Origin: ASV31 sp965229765
GTDB lineage: Bacteria > Pseudomonadota > Alphaproteobacteria > Rhodobacterales > Rhodobacteraceae
Direction: 5' to 3'
Assembly (NCBI GenBank): GCA_965229765.1
Contig: CBDDJT010000003.1
Location: forward strand, 310,001-374,000
DNA: 64,000 bases
Positions 8,440 to 16,178 of this stretch are shown here, in pieces. The notes below the pieces were generated by a model. It saw only the letters and a program-made list of their open reading frames with translations. It was not told the DNA's origin and did not search any database. Position numbers and translations under genes: made by a program. Numbering within the stretch: the stretch's first letter is position 1; every line of letters begins with the position of its first letter.

Positions 8440-9621
8440 TCAGGTCTTTGCGATCTTCAGCGCGGCGCGGTCCGGCACCGCGCTGCCGTCATCGGGCGCC
8501 TGCCACGCCGCGAACAGGGTGTCGGGACCAAGCTGCGCCGTGCCGCCGACGCCCAGCTGCGCCATCGCGATGCCGATGTCCCCGGCGATCCCGGACAAGA
8601 GCGCGTCAAGCCCGCGCGCGCCCTCGGCGGCCAGCGCCCATAGCGCGGGGCGCCCGATCATCGCCATGTCCGCGCCAAGCGCCAGCGCCTTGACCACATC
8701 CTCGCCGTTGCGGATGCCGCTGTCGAACAGGACCGGCGTGCCCGGCCCCAGTGCGGCGCGGATCGCGGGCAGCAGATCGAGCGCGGCAGGCGCGCTGTCC
8801 AGCTGGCGCCCGCCATGGGTAGAGACATAGATCGCATCCGCCCCCAGCGCGCGCGCGCGGCGCGCGTCCTCGGGCGCGGTGATGCCCTTGACGATCAGGT
8901 TGCCCGGCCACGCGTCGCGCAACCGACCGAGAAAGCCCCAGTCCGCCCCGGCCCGGCTGGCCCCCCGGTCGAAGGCCCCGGTGTCGAAATTGCGCGGCCG
9001 CGGCACGCCCGCGGCCAGTGTGGCCAGCGACCAGCGCGGATGCGTGGCGAACCCCCAGAAGGCCCGCGGCGTCATGGTGAAGGGGACCGAAAAGCCGTTG
9101 CGCGCGTCGCGTGGCCGCCGCGCCACCTCCGGCACGTCGACCGTCAGCACCAGCGTCTCGTAGCCCGCGCGCCGCGCCCGGTCCGCCATCGCCAGCGATC
9201 CCTCGGCCCCGCCGCCGAAATAAAGCTGAAACCAGGCGTTCGGCCCGGCCGCGCGCGCCATCTCTTCCAGCGGGCTCGACGCGGCCGAGGACACGCAAAG
9301 CGGCATGTCGAGCCGCGCGGCAGCGGCGGCCAGGTGGCGGTCGGCGCCCGGACGGACAAGGTTGCACATCCCCATCGGCGCGATGCCGAAAGGCACGCCG
9401 TGGCGGCGGCCAAGAAGCTGCACCGAAAGATCGCGCCCGGCCACGTCGGCCATGACACGCGGCTGCAAAAGGACCCTGTCGAACGCGGCGGTATTGCGCG
9501 CGGCCCCACGCTCGCGCCCTGCCGCGCCATCCACGAAATCGAAGATCAGGGGCGGCAGCCGCCGCCGCGCCAGCGCGCGGGCGTCCTCGCTTGAATGGAT
9601 GCGGCTCTTGGGCGGCGCCAT
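8440..9621 (-). CDS. FMN-dependent alpha-hydroxy-acid oxidase/dehydrogenase (LldD/glycolate oxidase family)
   Basis: A 393-residue TIM-barrel flavoenzyme. Seen are PFGIAPMGMCNL, the FMN-phosphate region YVSTHGGRQLDSAPA (the usual SNHGGRQLD with Asn changed to Thr; catalytic His and Arg kept), TLVLTVDVPEVARRPRD, GTPVLFDSGIRNGEDVVKAL and GADMAMIGRPALWAL. The family oxidises L-lactate, glycolate, mandelate and related 2-hydroxyacids to 2-oxo acids. I placed the start at ATG 9621 (MAPPKSRIHSSEDARALARRR); the frame stays open to 9666 but the extra residues look unlike the family. It is the first enzyme gene after the LysR gene at 9718-10656 and feeds the ThDP enzyme downstream. Confidence 0.87.
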   Translation of the reverse strand: MAPPKSRIHSSEDARALARRRLPPLIFDFVDGAAGRERGAARNTAAFDRVLLQPRVMADVAGRDLSVQLLGRRHGVPFGIAPMGMCNLVRPGADRHLAAAAARLDMPLCVSSAASSPLEEMARAAGPNAWFQLYFGGGAEGSLAMADRARRAGYETLVLTVDVPEVARRPRDARNGFSVPFTMTPRAFWGFATHPRWSLATLAAGVPRPRNFDTGAFDRGASRAGADWGFLGRLRDAWPGNLIVKGITAPEDARRARALGADAIYVSTHGGRQLDSAPAALDLLPAIRAALGPGTPVLFDSGIRNGEDVVKALALGADMAMIGRPALWALAAEGARGLDALLSGIAGDIGIAMAQLGVGGTAQLGPDTLFAAWQAPDDGSAVPDRAALKIAKT

Positions 9622-9717
9622 GGCGCGTCTGGACCTCGGGCGGTTGTTTGGCCCGAACCTAGCCACGCGCCGCGCCCCGCGACCAATCGAAAATCATGGG
9701 CCACCCATACGCCGCGC

Positions 9718-10656
9718 CTATGGGCCGGACGCGCCACCCTCGGTCAGGGCCCAGACGCGGGCCACGCGCTCCTCCAGCTGGTCGGCAAGCGCGCGGGCGA
9801 ACTGCTGCGCGGGCGTCGTCAGATGCTCGCGCCCCGCCGCGATGATCGAGACGAAATAGGTCAGCCGCTGACACAGCGGGCGGAACACCACGCCCCCCAT
9901 CCGCACCGCCTGTTCCGAGGTGAAGGGATCGGCCACCGCCAGCACGCCCGCCTCGCGCACCAGCGCGGCGGCAAGCGGCATGTTGACCACAGACAGGCGG
10001 GACCCGGCGCGCAGCCGCTCGGCCAGGTCGGGGTCGATCGACATCATGGAGTCGGGATAGGTGCCGCCGAAGGTCACGAAGGTTTCCCGCTCGGCCAGCT
10101 GTCTCAGATCGACGGGCCCGTATTCCGAGGCCAGCGGGTGATCCTCGGGCATCAGGCAGACATAGGGCACGGCGGTCTGGAACAACACCTCCACCCCGTC
10201 ATAGGCCGGTTCGCGCCCGACGATGCCCAGATCGAACTGCCGCAGGAGCACCGCCTCGACCAGCCCCGGCGTGTTGCGCGTCTGGATCACGAAGCGGATG
10301 TCGGGGTTGTCGCGGTGGAACCGCGCCACCGCCTTCGGCAACTCGATCGTCGACACCGACTGGATCGCGCCTATGGACAGCGTTCCGCCCTGAGAGGTGC
10401 GGATCGCGCGCGCCAGCTCCTGCAGGTGGTCGATGCCCTGGAACATGCCCTCGACGCCCGCATAGAACCGCCGCGCCTCGGCCGTGGGCGCCAGCCCGCG
10501 CCCGGCCCGCACGAACAGCGGAAAGCCGACCGAATGCTCCAGGTCCGCGATCAGCCGGCTGACGCTGGGCTGCGAGACATGCATCACCTGCGCCGCCCCG
10601 GTGATGGACCCGCTGCGGATGGTCGCGCGGAAGGCTTCAAGCTGGCGCATGTTCAT
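9718..10656 (-). CDS. LysR-family transcriptional regulator
   Basis: A 312-residue LysR protein. The winged helix-turn-helix is residues 1-62 (MNMRQLEAFRATIRSGSIT then QPSVSRLIADLE); the effector domain begins near GTLSIGAIQSVSTIELPKAV. Met codons at 10656 and 10650 are both possible starts; the frame continues to 10896, but that part is not protein-like. It lies 96 bases upstream of the hydroxyacid-oxidase operon on the same strand, so it may be co-transcribed with the operon or act on that gap, and it is divergent from the MBL gene at 10861. The inducer is likely a metabolite of the operon. That is an inference from position. Confidence 0.9.
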   Translation of the reverse strand: MNMRQLEAFRATIRSGSITGAAQVMHVSQPSVSRLIADLEHSVGFPLFVRAGRGLAPTAEARRFYAGVEGMFQGIDHLQELARAIRTSQGGTLSIGAIQSVSTIELPKAVARFHRDNPDIRFVIQTRNTPGLVEAVLLRQFDLGIVGREPAYDGVEVLFQTAVPYVCLMPEDHPLASEYGPVDLRQLAERETFVTFGGTYPDSMMSIDPDLAERLRAGSRLSVVNMPLAAALVREAGVLAVADPFTSEQAVRMGGVVFRPLCQRLTYFVSIIAAGREHLTTPAQQFARALADQLEERVARVWALTEGGASGP

Positions 10657-10860
10657 GGGTTGAAGGCATCTCCGCGCGCCGGACAGAACGTGGCACGCGC
10701 CCGAGTATCGCAAGCCCCCCGACGGGAACCAAGCCAATTCGCGCCCCGCCCGCCGCGGCGGCCATGACCAGCCCGCCGAAAGCATTGGAAAGGAGTTGAT
10801 CCGCCCGGCGCGCGGCACTACCCCCAAAAGCATCCCGTCCGCCTTCAGGAAAGCCAGCCC

Positions 10861-11760
10861 ATGACGTTCGATCCCACCCCCGGCGTGGCCGAGCAACTGG
10901 AACCCGGCCTGCGCCGGGTGCTGGCGCCGAACCCCTCACCCATGACGTTCCGCGGCACCAACACCTACATCCTGGGAGAGGGCACGGTCGCGGTGATCGA
11001 CCCCGGCCCGGACCGCCCCGAGCACCTGCGCGCCATCCTCGGCGCACTGGCGCCCGGAGAGCGGGTCAGTCACGTCCTCGTCACCCACTCGCATTCCGAC
11101 CACGCGCCGCTGGCACGCCCGCTGGCCGAGGCGACGGGCGCGCCCGTGCTGGCCTTCGGCGACAGCGCGGCGGGCCGCGCGCCCGACATGGTGCGGCTGG
11201 CTGAACGCGGGCTGACCGGTGGCGGCGAGGGCATAGACGCGGCCTTCGTCCCCGACATCACGCTGGCAGACGGCGACCGCCTCGATGAAGCGGGCTGGAC
11301 CCTCGACGTGCTGCACACGCCCGGCCACATGGGCAACCACGTCTGCCTTGCCTGGGGCGACGCGGTCTTTACCGGCGATCACGTCATGGGCTGGGCAAGC
11401 TCGATGGTGTCCCCCCCCGACGGTGACCTGACGGCCTTCATGGCCTCTTGCAGGCGGCTTCAGGGGCGCATGGACCGGGTGTTCTACCCCGGCCACGGCG
11501 CCCCGGTACCCGACCCCGAGGCGCGCATCGGCTGGCTGATCGCGCACCGCCAGACGCGCACGTCACAGATCCTTGCCGCGCTGGCCGAAACCGCCGACGA
11601 CATCCCGGGCCTCACCCGGCGCATCTATCACGACGTCGACCCCGCCCTTCTGCCTGCGGCCGAACGAAACGTCTTCGCCCATCTCATTGACCTGACGCGC
11701 AAAGGCGCCGTGACAGCCGCCCCCGAACCCGGCCTCTCGGCGCTGTATACCCGCGCCTGA
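10861..11760 (+). CDS. MBL-fold metallo-hydrolase (LACTB2-like)
   Basis: A 299-residue metallo-beta-lactamase-fold protein. The zinc-binding HxHxDH motif is HSHSDH in LVTHSHSDHAPLARPL. Further metal ligands sit in LHTPGHMGNHVCLAWGD (His), VFTGDHVMG (Asp) and VFYPGHGAPV (His). The N-terminal MTFRGTNTYILG and a C-terminal winged-helix-like tail (TRRIYHDVDPALLPAAE) match the LACTB2/RNase-like hydrolase subgroup common in alphaproteobacteria. The substrate is unknown. It stands alone between the LysR gene and tRNA-Asn. Confidence 0.88.
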   Translation: MTFDPTPGVAEQLEPGLRRVLAPNPSPMTFRGTNTYILGEGTVAVIDPGPDRPEHLRAILGALAPGERVSHVLVTHSHSDHAPLARPLAEATGAPVLAFGDSAAGRAPDMVRLAERGLTGGGEGIDAAFVPDITLADGDRLDEAGWTLDVLHTPGHMGNHVCLAWGDAVFTGDHVMGWASSMVSPPDGDLTAFMASCRRLQGRMDRVFYPGHGAPVPDPEARIGWLIAHRQTRTSQILAALAETADDIPGLTRRIYHDVDPALLPAAERNVFAHLIDLTRKGAVTAAPEPGLSALYTRA

Positions 11761-11790
11761 AACTCTTGCAAAAAACGCCGCTTTCCCCTC

Positions 11791-11819
11791 TGGACGCGGT
11801 CCGGGGGGATTGCTATACG
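11791..11819 (+). promoter_or_regulatory. possible sigma-70 promoter of tRNA-Asn
   Basis: A TGGACG box at 11791-11796 and a TATACG box at 11814-11819, 17 bases apart, end 11 bases before the tRNA. Four of six bases in each box fit the TTGACA/TATAAT consensus. It is a by-eye match only. Confidence 0.4.
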
Positions 11820-11830
11820 CACCGCCACGT

Positions 11831-11905
11831 TCCGGCGTAGCTCAGTGGTAGAGCAGTTGACTGTTAATCAATTGGTCGTAGGTTCGAATCCTACCGCCGG
11901 AGCCA
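11831..11905 (+). tRNA. tRNA-Asn (anticodon GTT)
   Basis: The acceptor arm TCCGGCG pairs with CGCCGGA (11895-11901), followed by discriminator G and an encoded CCA (11903-11905). The D-arm GCTCAGTGGTAGAGC and T-arm GGTTCGAATCC are canonical. The anticodon loop CTGTTAA carries GTT, reading Asn codons. It sits exactly at the left border of the lower-GC island (11.9-27.4 kb), a classic integration position, but I found no second copy of its 3' end in the window. Confidence 0.97.
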
Positions 11906-12547
11906 ATTTTCCCATATATATTCAGGCTTTACGAGACACCTCAGAGAGGTGGCACCGGGGATGTCTGGCATTGGCCGGCAGGTGCGAGGCAGGTGAAGCT
12001 GAATGTCTTGGACAGCGTTGCAGAAATCGGCGCTGCGGCTAACTGCGGCTTTCGATTCCTGAACCATCGCAAGAAGCGACCAAACAGGAACAACGCCCCA
12101 AGCCGCTCTTGCAGCACGACTCGTTGCTTTCGTCAGGAGGCCGTGGAACTCCATGCCCGGTTCGGCAAGGCGACAGCCAAGCCCCCGGCCGGGGGCGGTC
12201 TTGGCGATACCGGACGGGAAACCAGCGGTCCTTGGGATCACCACCCCTTGGGACCCGCTTTGCCGGGTCCCCGGGAACGCGACCTTTGCCGCAAGGGATC
12301 GGAACACCCCGTCGTGGGCGCCGCCACGGCACACCTGACGTACCTCCCCACCCCACGATGTTCCCGCGTGGCCAGCCCGCCCCCGATCGACCCGACCAGA
12401 CAGTTTGTCCAAGACGCCTTTCTTTCCGCCCGCGTATTGAAGTGTTAGGCGACATCGCCCAGAAGAGTGAGTGCATCAACCAAATGGAGCGGCCCGCAAT
12501 CATTCGTCAGCATCAAAACGGGCCGTGGGGAAACGGATCAGGATGAA
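11906..12547 (+). other. 642-base stretch without a convincing gene, left edge of the accessory island
   Basis: No frame here has recognisable protein features. Frames up to 173 codons on either strand are compositionally odd (many Arg, Gly, Pro, Cys) and overlap each other. It contains a 16-base palindrome at 12181-12196 and a short hairpin with 8-bp arms (12250-12257 pairing with 12264-12271). It may hold the promoter region of the polysaccharide gene at 12548 and remnants of an earlier insertion next to tRNA-Asn. Nothing more can be supported. Confidence 0.4.
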
Positions 12548-13955
12548 ATGTCGTATCCCAATGAAATGACCATGAGAGGCCTGTTGGCATACCTCTGGTC
12601 ATTCAGGGTCCTCATCCTTGTCGTCACCTCCTCGGTCTTCTTGCTTGGTACCTACCTTTCGGAAATCCGACCCAACGTCTACCGCGCCGGGGCACTCGTT
12701 CAGCTGAACGCCGACTGGCTGGGAACGGAACTGCCGCAGGCCCTGGTCGGAGCACGCTCTTCGGCGCCCTACTTGCCGGTCTTCGACTTTCAGACCGATG
12801 TCCATGTCATTCGCTCGATGCTGTTCCTGCGTCCGCTTGTCCAGCAGCTTCACCTGACCGCGCGCGCCGAGCCCATGCGTGCCCCGTACATCGGCGACCT
12901 TCTCGCACGGCACAGGTTACCCCTGATTTCGGAAATCTTGCCCGCCCGGTACCAGCGCCCCGGGGAACGGTTGTCGCTCTCCAAGCTGGACATGCCCGAG
13001 GATCACAAGCAGGCGCACCTGGAATTGACGGTGACGGGCCCGGGAAGCTACGAAGCCGGCCTGCCCGGCGACATCCCCGAAGCAGGCAAAGTTGGCATTC
13101 CCCTTGTACTTGCCAATGGAACGCATCTCACCGTCGACGCGATCGACGCGCCGACCGGCAGAAGATACCTGCTCTTCGAGGACCCGGTAGACATCGCCGC
13201 GGAACGGCTGCGCCGAGGACTTGGGATCTGGATGCGTTATGCGTCCAACGTTGTGGATTTCACGTATCAGGGATACGATCCGGCCGAAGCGGTAAGGCTG
13301 GCGAACGCGACCGCGTCTGCATACAAGGAACACGTTCTTGCAACCCGTCTGGCCGGGATCGATCAAAGCATTGCCTTCCTCGAGAACGAGCTTCCCGCGA
13401 TAGAGTCCGAAGTTGCAGGCGCCGCTGCCGCGTTGAACAGTTTCTACGAGGCCGAGCTCGAGACCGGGTATGGCGCTCTCAGCCGGGACAGCCTGATGCT
13501 GCAGGCACGTGCCCTTGAGGCGGAGATCGGTGCGCTGGACGAGCGCGAGACCGAGCTTGCCCGGACGCGCACCCAGAACCATCCCGACTACCGCGCCCTG
13601 ATCGCCAAGCGCACCAGTGTCACGCAAAGGCTCGACGCGCTTCGCGCCCAGTTGGGCGACGCCCCGCCCCCACACCTAGGCTTGGAGCGACTGACGGCCG
13701 ACTACGAGGAGGCACGGCGGCTCGCACGGCGGCTGACGGTCGGTGTCGAGCAATTGCACAAACTCAAGACCGCCACGATCGATAGCGTCGCGATCGTGGA
13801 GCCGGCCGAAGAAGCACAGTTGGTCGGACCCTACCGCGTCCGTCCCAAGCTGCGTTCGTTGGTCATGGGGCTGCTGACCGGTGTGCTCTTGGCCGTGGCG
13901 CTGAAACTTGTTTCGCGCGGAATTCTCGACATCCGGCAGATAGAGGCCATGGGCG

Positions 13956-13959
13956 AAAC
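13956..13959 (+). repeat. left copy of 4-bp target-site duplication (AAAC)
   Basis: AAAC directly precedes the IS left inverted repeat and is repeated as AAAC at 15280-15283 just after the right one. A 4-base duplication is in the range produced by IS3-family transposition. Confidence 0.9.
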
Positions 13960-13985
13960 TGAACCAGACCGGGTTTACCGGAGAG
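13960..13985 (+). repeat. IS3 left terminal inverted repeat
   Basis: Twenty-six bases starting TGAACCAGACC and ending TTTACCGGAGAG. It is the exact reverse complement of 15254-15279. Confidence 0.95.
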
Positions 13986-14007
13986 CCGAAAGCTCAGAAG
14001 GTACAGC

Positions 14008-14340
14008 ATGACCAAAGGAAACCCAGGGAACCGTTTTTCTACAGAGGTACGGGCGCGCGCGGTGCGCTTGGTTCTGGAGAACGAGGCGGATTACAAATCG
14101 CGGTCGCAGGCGGTCGCCTCCATCGCAGAGAAGTTCGGATGCAGTAGCGCTACGCTACGCGAGTGGGTGAACAAGCAGGCCATTGAAGACGGAGATCGCG
14201 ACGGGCTGACGCGGTCCGAGCGCGAGGAACTCAAGGCGCTGCAGCGGGAGAACCGCGAACTCAAGCAGGCTAACGAGATCCTGCGCAAAGCGTCAGCTTT
14301 TTTCGCAGCGGCGGACCTCGACCGCCAACGGAAGAGATGA
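14008..14340 (+). CDS. IS3-family transposase OrfA
   Basis: A 110-residue protein with a helix-turn-helix DNA-binding domain (FSTEVRARAVRLVLENE, then SAIAEKFG-type wording as ASIAEKFGCSSATLREWVN) and a C-terminal leucine-zipper-like stretch (SEREELKALQRENRELKQAN). It binds the terminal repeats. Near its 3' end a T TTT TTC heptamer (14298-14304) lies in the reading phase expected for a programmed -1 frameshift, giving the OrfAB fusion transposase. Its ATG overlaps the TGA of the truncated Wzc-like frame. Confidence 0.93.
   Translation: MTKGNPGNRFSTEVRARAVRLVLENEADYKSRSQAVASIAEKFGCSSATLREWVNKQAIEDGDRDGLTRSEREELKALQRENRELKQANEILRKASAFFAAADLDRQRKR
14298..14304 (+). promoter_or_regulatory. probable -1 programmed ribosomal frameshift heptamer (TTTTTTC)
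   Basis: The phase is GCT TTT TTC in orfA, so the heptamer reads T TTT TTC as required for tandem -1 slippage. After the shift the frame continues R-S-G-G-P-R-P-P-T-E-E-M straight into OrfB at 14337, which is the usual way IS3 elements make their active transposase. Confidence 0.75.
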
Positions 14341-15242
14341 TCATGTTCATTGATGATCACCGCGGGCAGTACGGCGTCGAGGCGATCTGCAGGGTCCTGC
14401 CGATCGCGCCGTCCACCTACCACCACCATCAGGCTGTCGCGCGTGACCCATCCAGGGCATCCGCGCGTGCTCAGCGCGATGCCGAGCTCGGCCGAAAGAT
14501 CAAGGCCTGCTGGGAGGCCAGCGGCAAGCGCTACGGCGCGGTCAAAGTCTGGCACGATCTTGTCGCGCAGGGTGAGGATGTCGCGCGTTGCACGGTCGTA
14601 CGCCTGATGAAAGAAAAGAAAATACAGGGCGTTACACGCGGCAAAGGCAAGAGGACCACGTATGGTGATCCGGCCCTGCCTTGCCCGGAAGACAAGGTGA
14701 ACCGTGACTTCAAGGCGCCCGCTCCCAACAGGCTCTGGGTGGCGGATTTCACCTATGTGCGCACCGCTGTCGGGTTTGTGTACGTCGCCTTCATCATCGA
14801 TGTCTTCGCCCGGTACATCGTCGGCTGGCAGGTTTCCTCATCGCCCAACACAAAGCTGGTTCTCGATGCGCTGGAGCAGGCGCTAGCCGCCCGCAATCCC
14901 GACCGCGACCGGCTGACCCACCACAGTGATCGAGGCGTCCAGTACCTGTCCATCAAGTATTCCGAGCGCCTTGAAGAGGCGAAAATCGGTGCCTCGGTCG
15001 GCAGCGTGGGCGACTCGTATGACAACGCGCTCGCCGAGACCATAAACGGCTTATACAAGGCCGAGGTCATCGAGCACGAGGGGCCGTGGCGCGGCAAACA
15101 GGACGTCGAGCTCGCGACGCTGGCTTGGGTCCATTGGTACAACGAAAAACGCCTATACGGCCCGCTCGGATACATCTCACCCACAACAGCAGAAAGGAAC
15201 TTCTACGACGCACAACTCACGGCCAACATCGCCGCTGAGTGA
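14337..15242 (+). CDS. IS3-family transposase OrfB (DDE integrase domain)
   Basis: A 301-residue catalytic part. An N-terminal IS3-type region (YGVEAICRVLPIAPSTYHHH) is followed by the integrase core with the DDE triad: D in RLWVADFTYV, D in THHSDRGVQYLS, E in DSYDNALAETINGLYK. The end, WVHWYNEKRLYGPLGYISP, is typical. The ATG at 14337 overlaps the orfA stop by ATGA, but translation probably arises mostly as the frameshifted OrfAB fusion. The frame is uninterrupted. Confidence 0.95.
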   Translation: MIMFIDDHRGQYGVEAICRVLPIAPSTYHHHQAVARDPSRASARAQRDAELGRKIKACWEASGKRYGAVKVWHDLVAQGEDVARCTVVRLMKEKKIQGVTRGKGKRTTYGDPALPCPEDKVNRDFKAPAPNRLWVADFTYVRTAVGFVYVAFIIDVFARYIVGWQVSSSPNTKLVLDALEQALAARNPDRDRLTHHSDRGVQYLSIKYSERLEEAKIGASVGSVGDSYDNALAETINGLYKAEVIEHEGPWRGKQDVELATLAWVHWYNEKRLYGPLGYISPTTAERNFYDAQLTANIAAE

Positions 15243-15253
15243 CCAACTCAAAC

Positions 15254-15279
15254 CTCTCCGGTAAACCCGGTCTGGTTCA
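15254..15279 (-). repeat. IS3 right terminal inverted repeat
   Basis: Perfect 26-base partner of the left repeat at 13960-13985; it ends with CA at 15278-15279 and is followed by the second AAAC target copy (15280-15283). Confidence 0.95.
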
Positions 15280-15283
15280 AAAC

Positions 15284-16031
15284 CGTGTTTGCGTCCATAG
15301 GTGAAGACCGGGGGCTGAAGAAACGAAGCGCCGGTTCTGCCGAATTCAACCTTGCCTCAACGGACCCGGGAAACGCCTTGGTCGAGGACCTGCGCGCGCT
15401 TTGCCTGGCGCTTCCGTTCGCGTTGGCACGAACAGAGGCGAAGTCGGTGATGTTCACCTCGTGCGGTCCGAGCGAGGGCAAATCGTTTGTTTCCCTGAAC
15501 TTCGCGATCCTGTTGGCGCGGGCCGGACAGCGCGTTCTCCTTGTGGACGGCGACCTTCGGCGCGGGGCTCTGGCTTCGCACCTTGGGCAGCCGAGCAACG
15601 CCCCAGGCCTCTCGGACATATTGGCGGGTTGGCGCTCGTTTCATGACTGCATCGTGCGGGAAAAGACCAGCGGCCTCGAGTGCATCACGGTCGGCACCAA
15701 GGCCCCAAACCCAAGTGCGCTTCTCGAATCCGCCCGTTTCGGAGAACTCGTCGAGGAGGCAGAGCGCGAGTTTGACGTGGTCGTGTTTGACGCCCCCCCC
15801 GCCCCCGCACTATGCGACACTGCGGCGATCGGCAGGTTCGCGGGCGCGACGCTGCTTCTTGTCCGGTGCGGGCTGACAACCCAGGCACAGTTGAGATCTG
15901 CGCGGCGCGCGCTGGAGTTCGGTGGGGTAGACATCACCGGAATCGTACTGAATGGATGCGCCCGCACATCGGCGTACCGCAGGCGCTACCAACTGGCGTA
16001 TGCCCCAGACAGTGCGGATCCGTGTGTCTAG
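15284..16031 (+). pseudogene. 3' fragment of the Wzc-like gene: BY-kinase domain
   Basis: This is the cytoplasmic tyrosine-kinase half of the IS-split gene. Walker A is CGPSEGKSFVSLNF, Walker A' is VLLVDGDLRRGA, Walker B is VVVFDAPPAPA. The C-terminus SAYRRRYQLAYAPD has three tyrosines that could serve as an autophosphorylation cluster. Removing 13960-15279 plus one AAAC joins the reading frames as IEAMGET-VFASIGEDRG and gives a 719-residue protein of normal length for this family. A GTG at 15285 could allow a free kinase-like fragment, but no ribosome site precedes it. ATP-binding residues are intact; loss of function comes from separation from the membrane half. Confidence 0.9.
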
Positions 16032-16178
16032 AACGCGATTGCTCCGATAGAACTCGCCCTGATTTCGCGCAACATCGCCTCTTCGGCCCAGGCAAGAGTC
16101 CCGCACGCAACCGCCATCTGTTTCGACACCATCGGTCGAGGCCTTGATTTTCAAGGCTGGCGCCCCTGACCGTGACCT

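Larger units (their letters stand above)
12548..14011 (+). pseudogene. 5' fragment of a Wzc-like polysaccharide copolymerase/tyrosine kinase, interrupted by IS3 element
   Basis: This is the Wzz-type part of a cytoplasmic-membrane polysaccharide chain-length/kinase protein. ATG 12548 follows an AGGAT ribosome site. A first membrane segment lies near residues 14-34 (YLWSFRVLILVVTSSVFLLG). A large periplasmic region with a coiled coil follows (FLENELPAIESEVAGAAAAL, LEAEIGALDERETELART), then a second membrane segment (RSLVMGLLTGVLLAVALKL). Gene sequence proper ends at 13959; bases 13960-14011 are the IS left end, adding 17 foreign codons before a TGA that overlaps the transposase start by ATGA. 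The kinase half is at 15284-16031, in frame once the IS and one target copy are removed. Confidence 0.9.
13960..15279 (+). mobile_element. complete IS3-family insertion sequence, 1320 bp
   Basis: The element is bounded by perfect 26-bp terminal inverted repeats (13960-13985 and 15254-15279) that begin TGAACCAGAC and end with CA, and is flanked by a 4-bp AAAC duplication. It contains two overlapping transposase frames (orfA, then orfB in -1) with an intact DDE domain. The intact repeats, matching target copies and undamaged frames point to a recent insertion, probably still competent to move. It disrupts a Wzc-like gene in the same orientation. The subgroup (IS3, IS407 or other) cannot be set by eye. 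Confidence 0.96.

Noticed and set aside
11891..12412. 173-codon minus-strand frame beside tRNA-Asn
   Set aside because: It begins in the T-arm of the tRNA, has odd composition, overlaps several equally long frames and shows no domain. Treated as non-coding.
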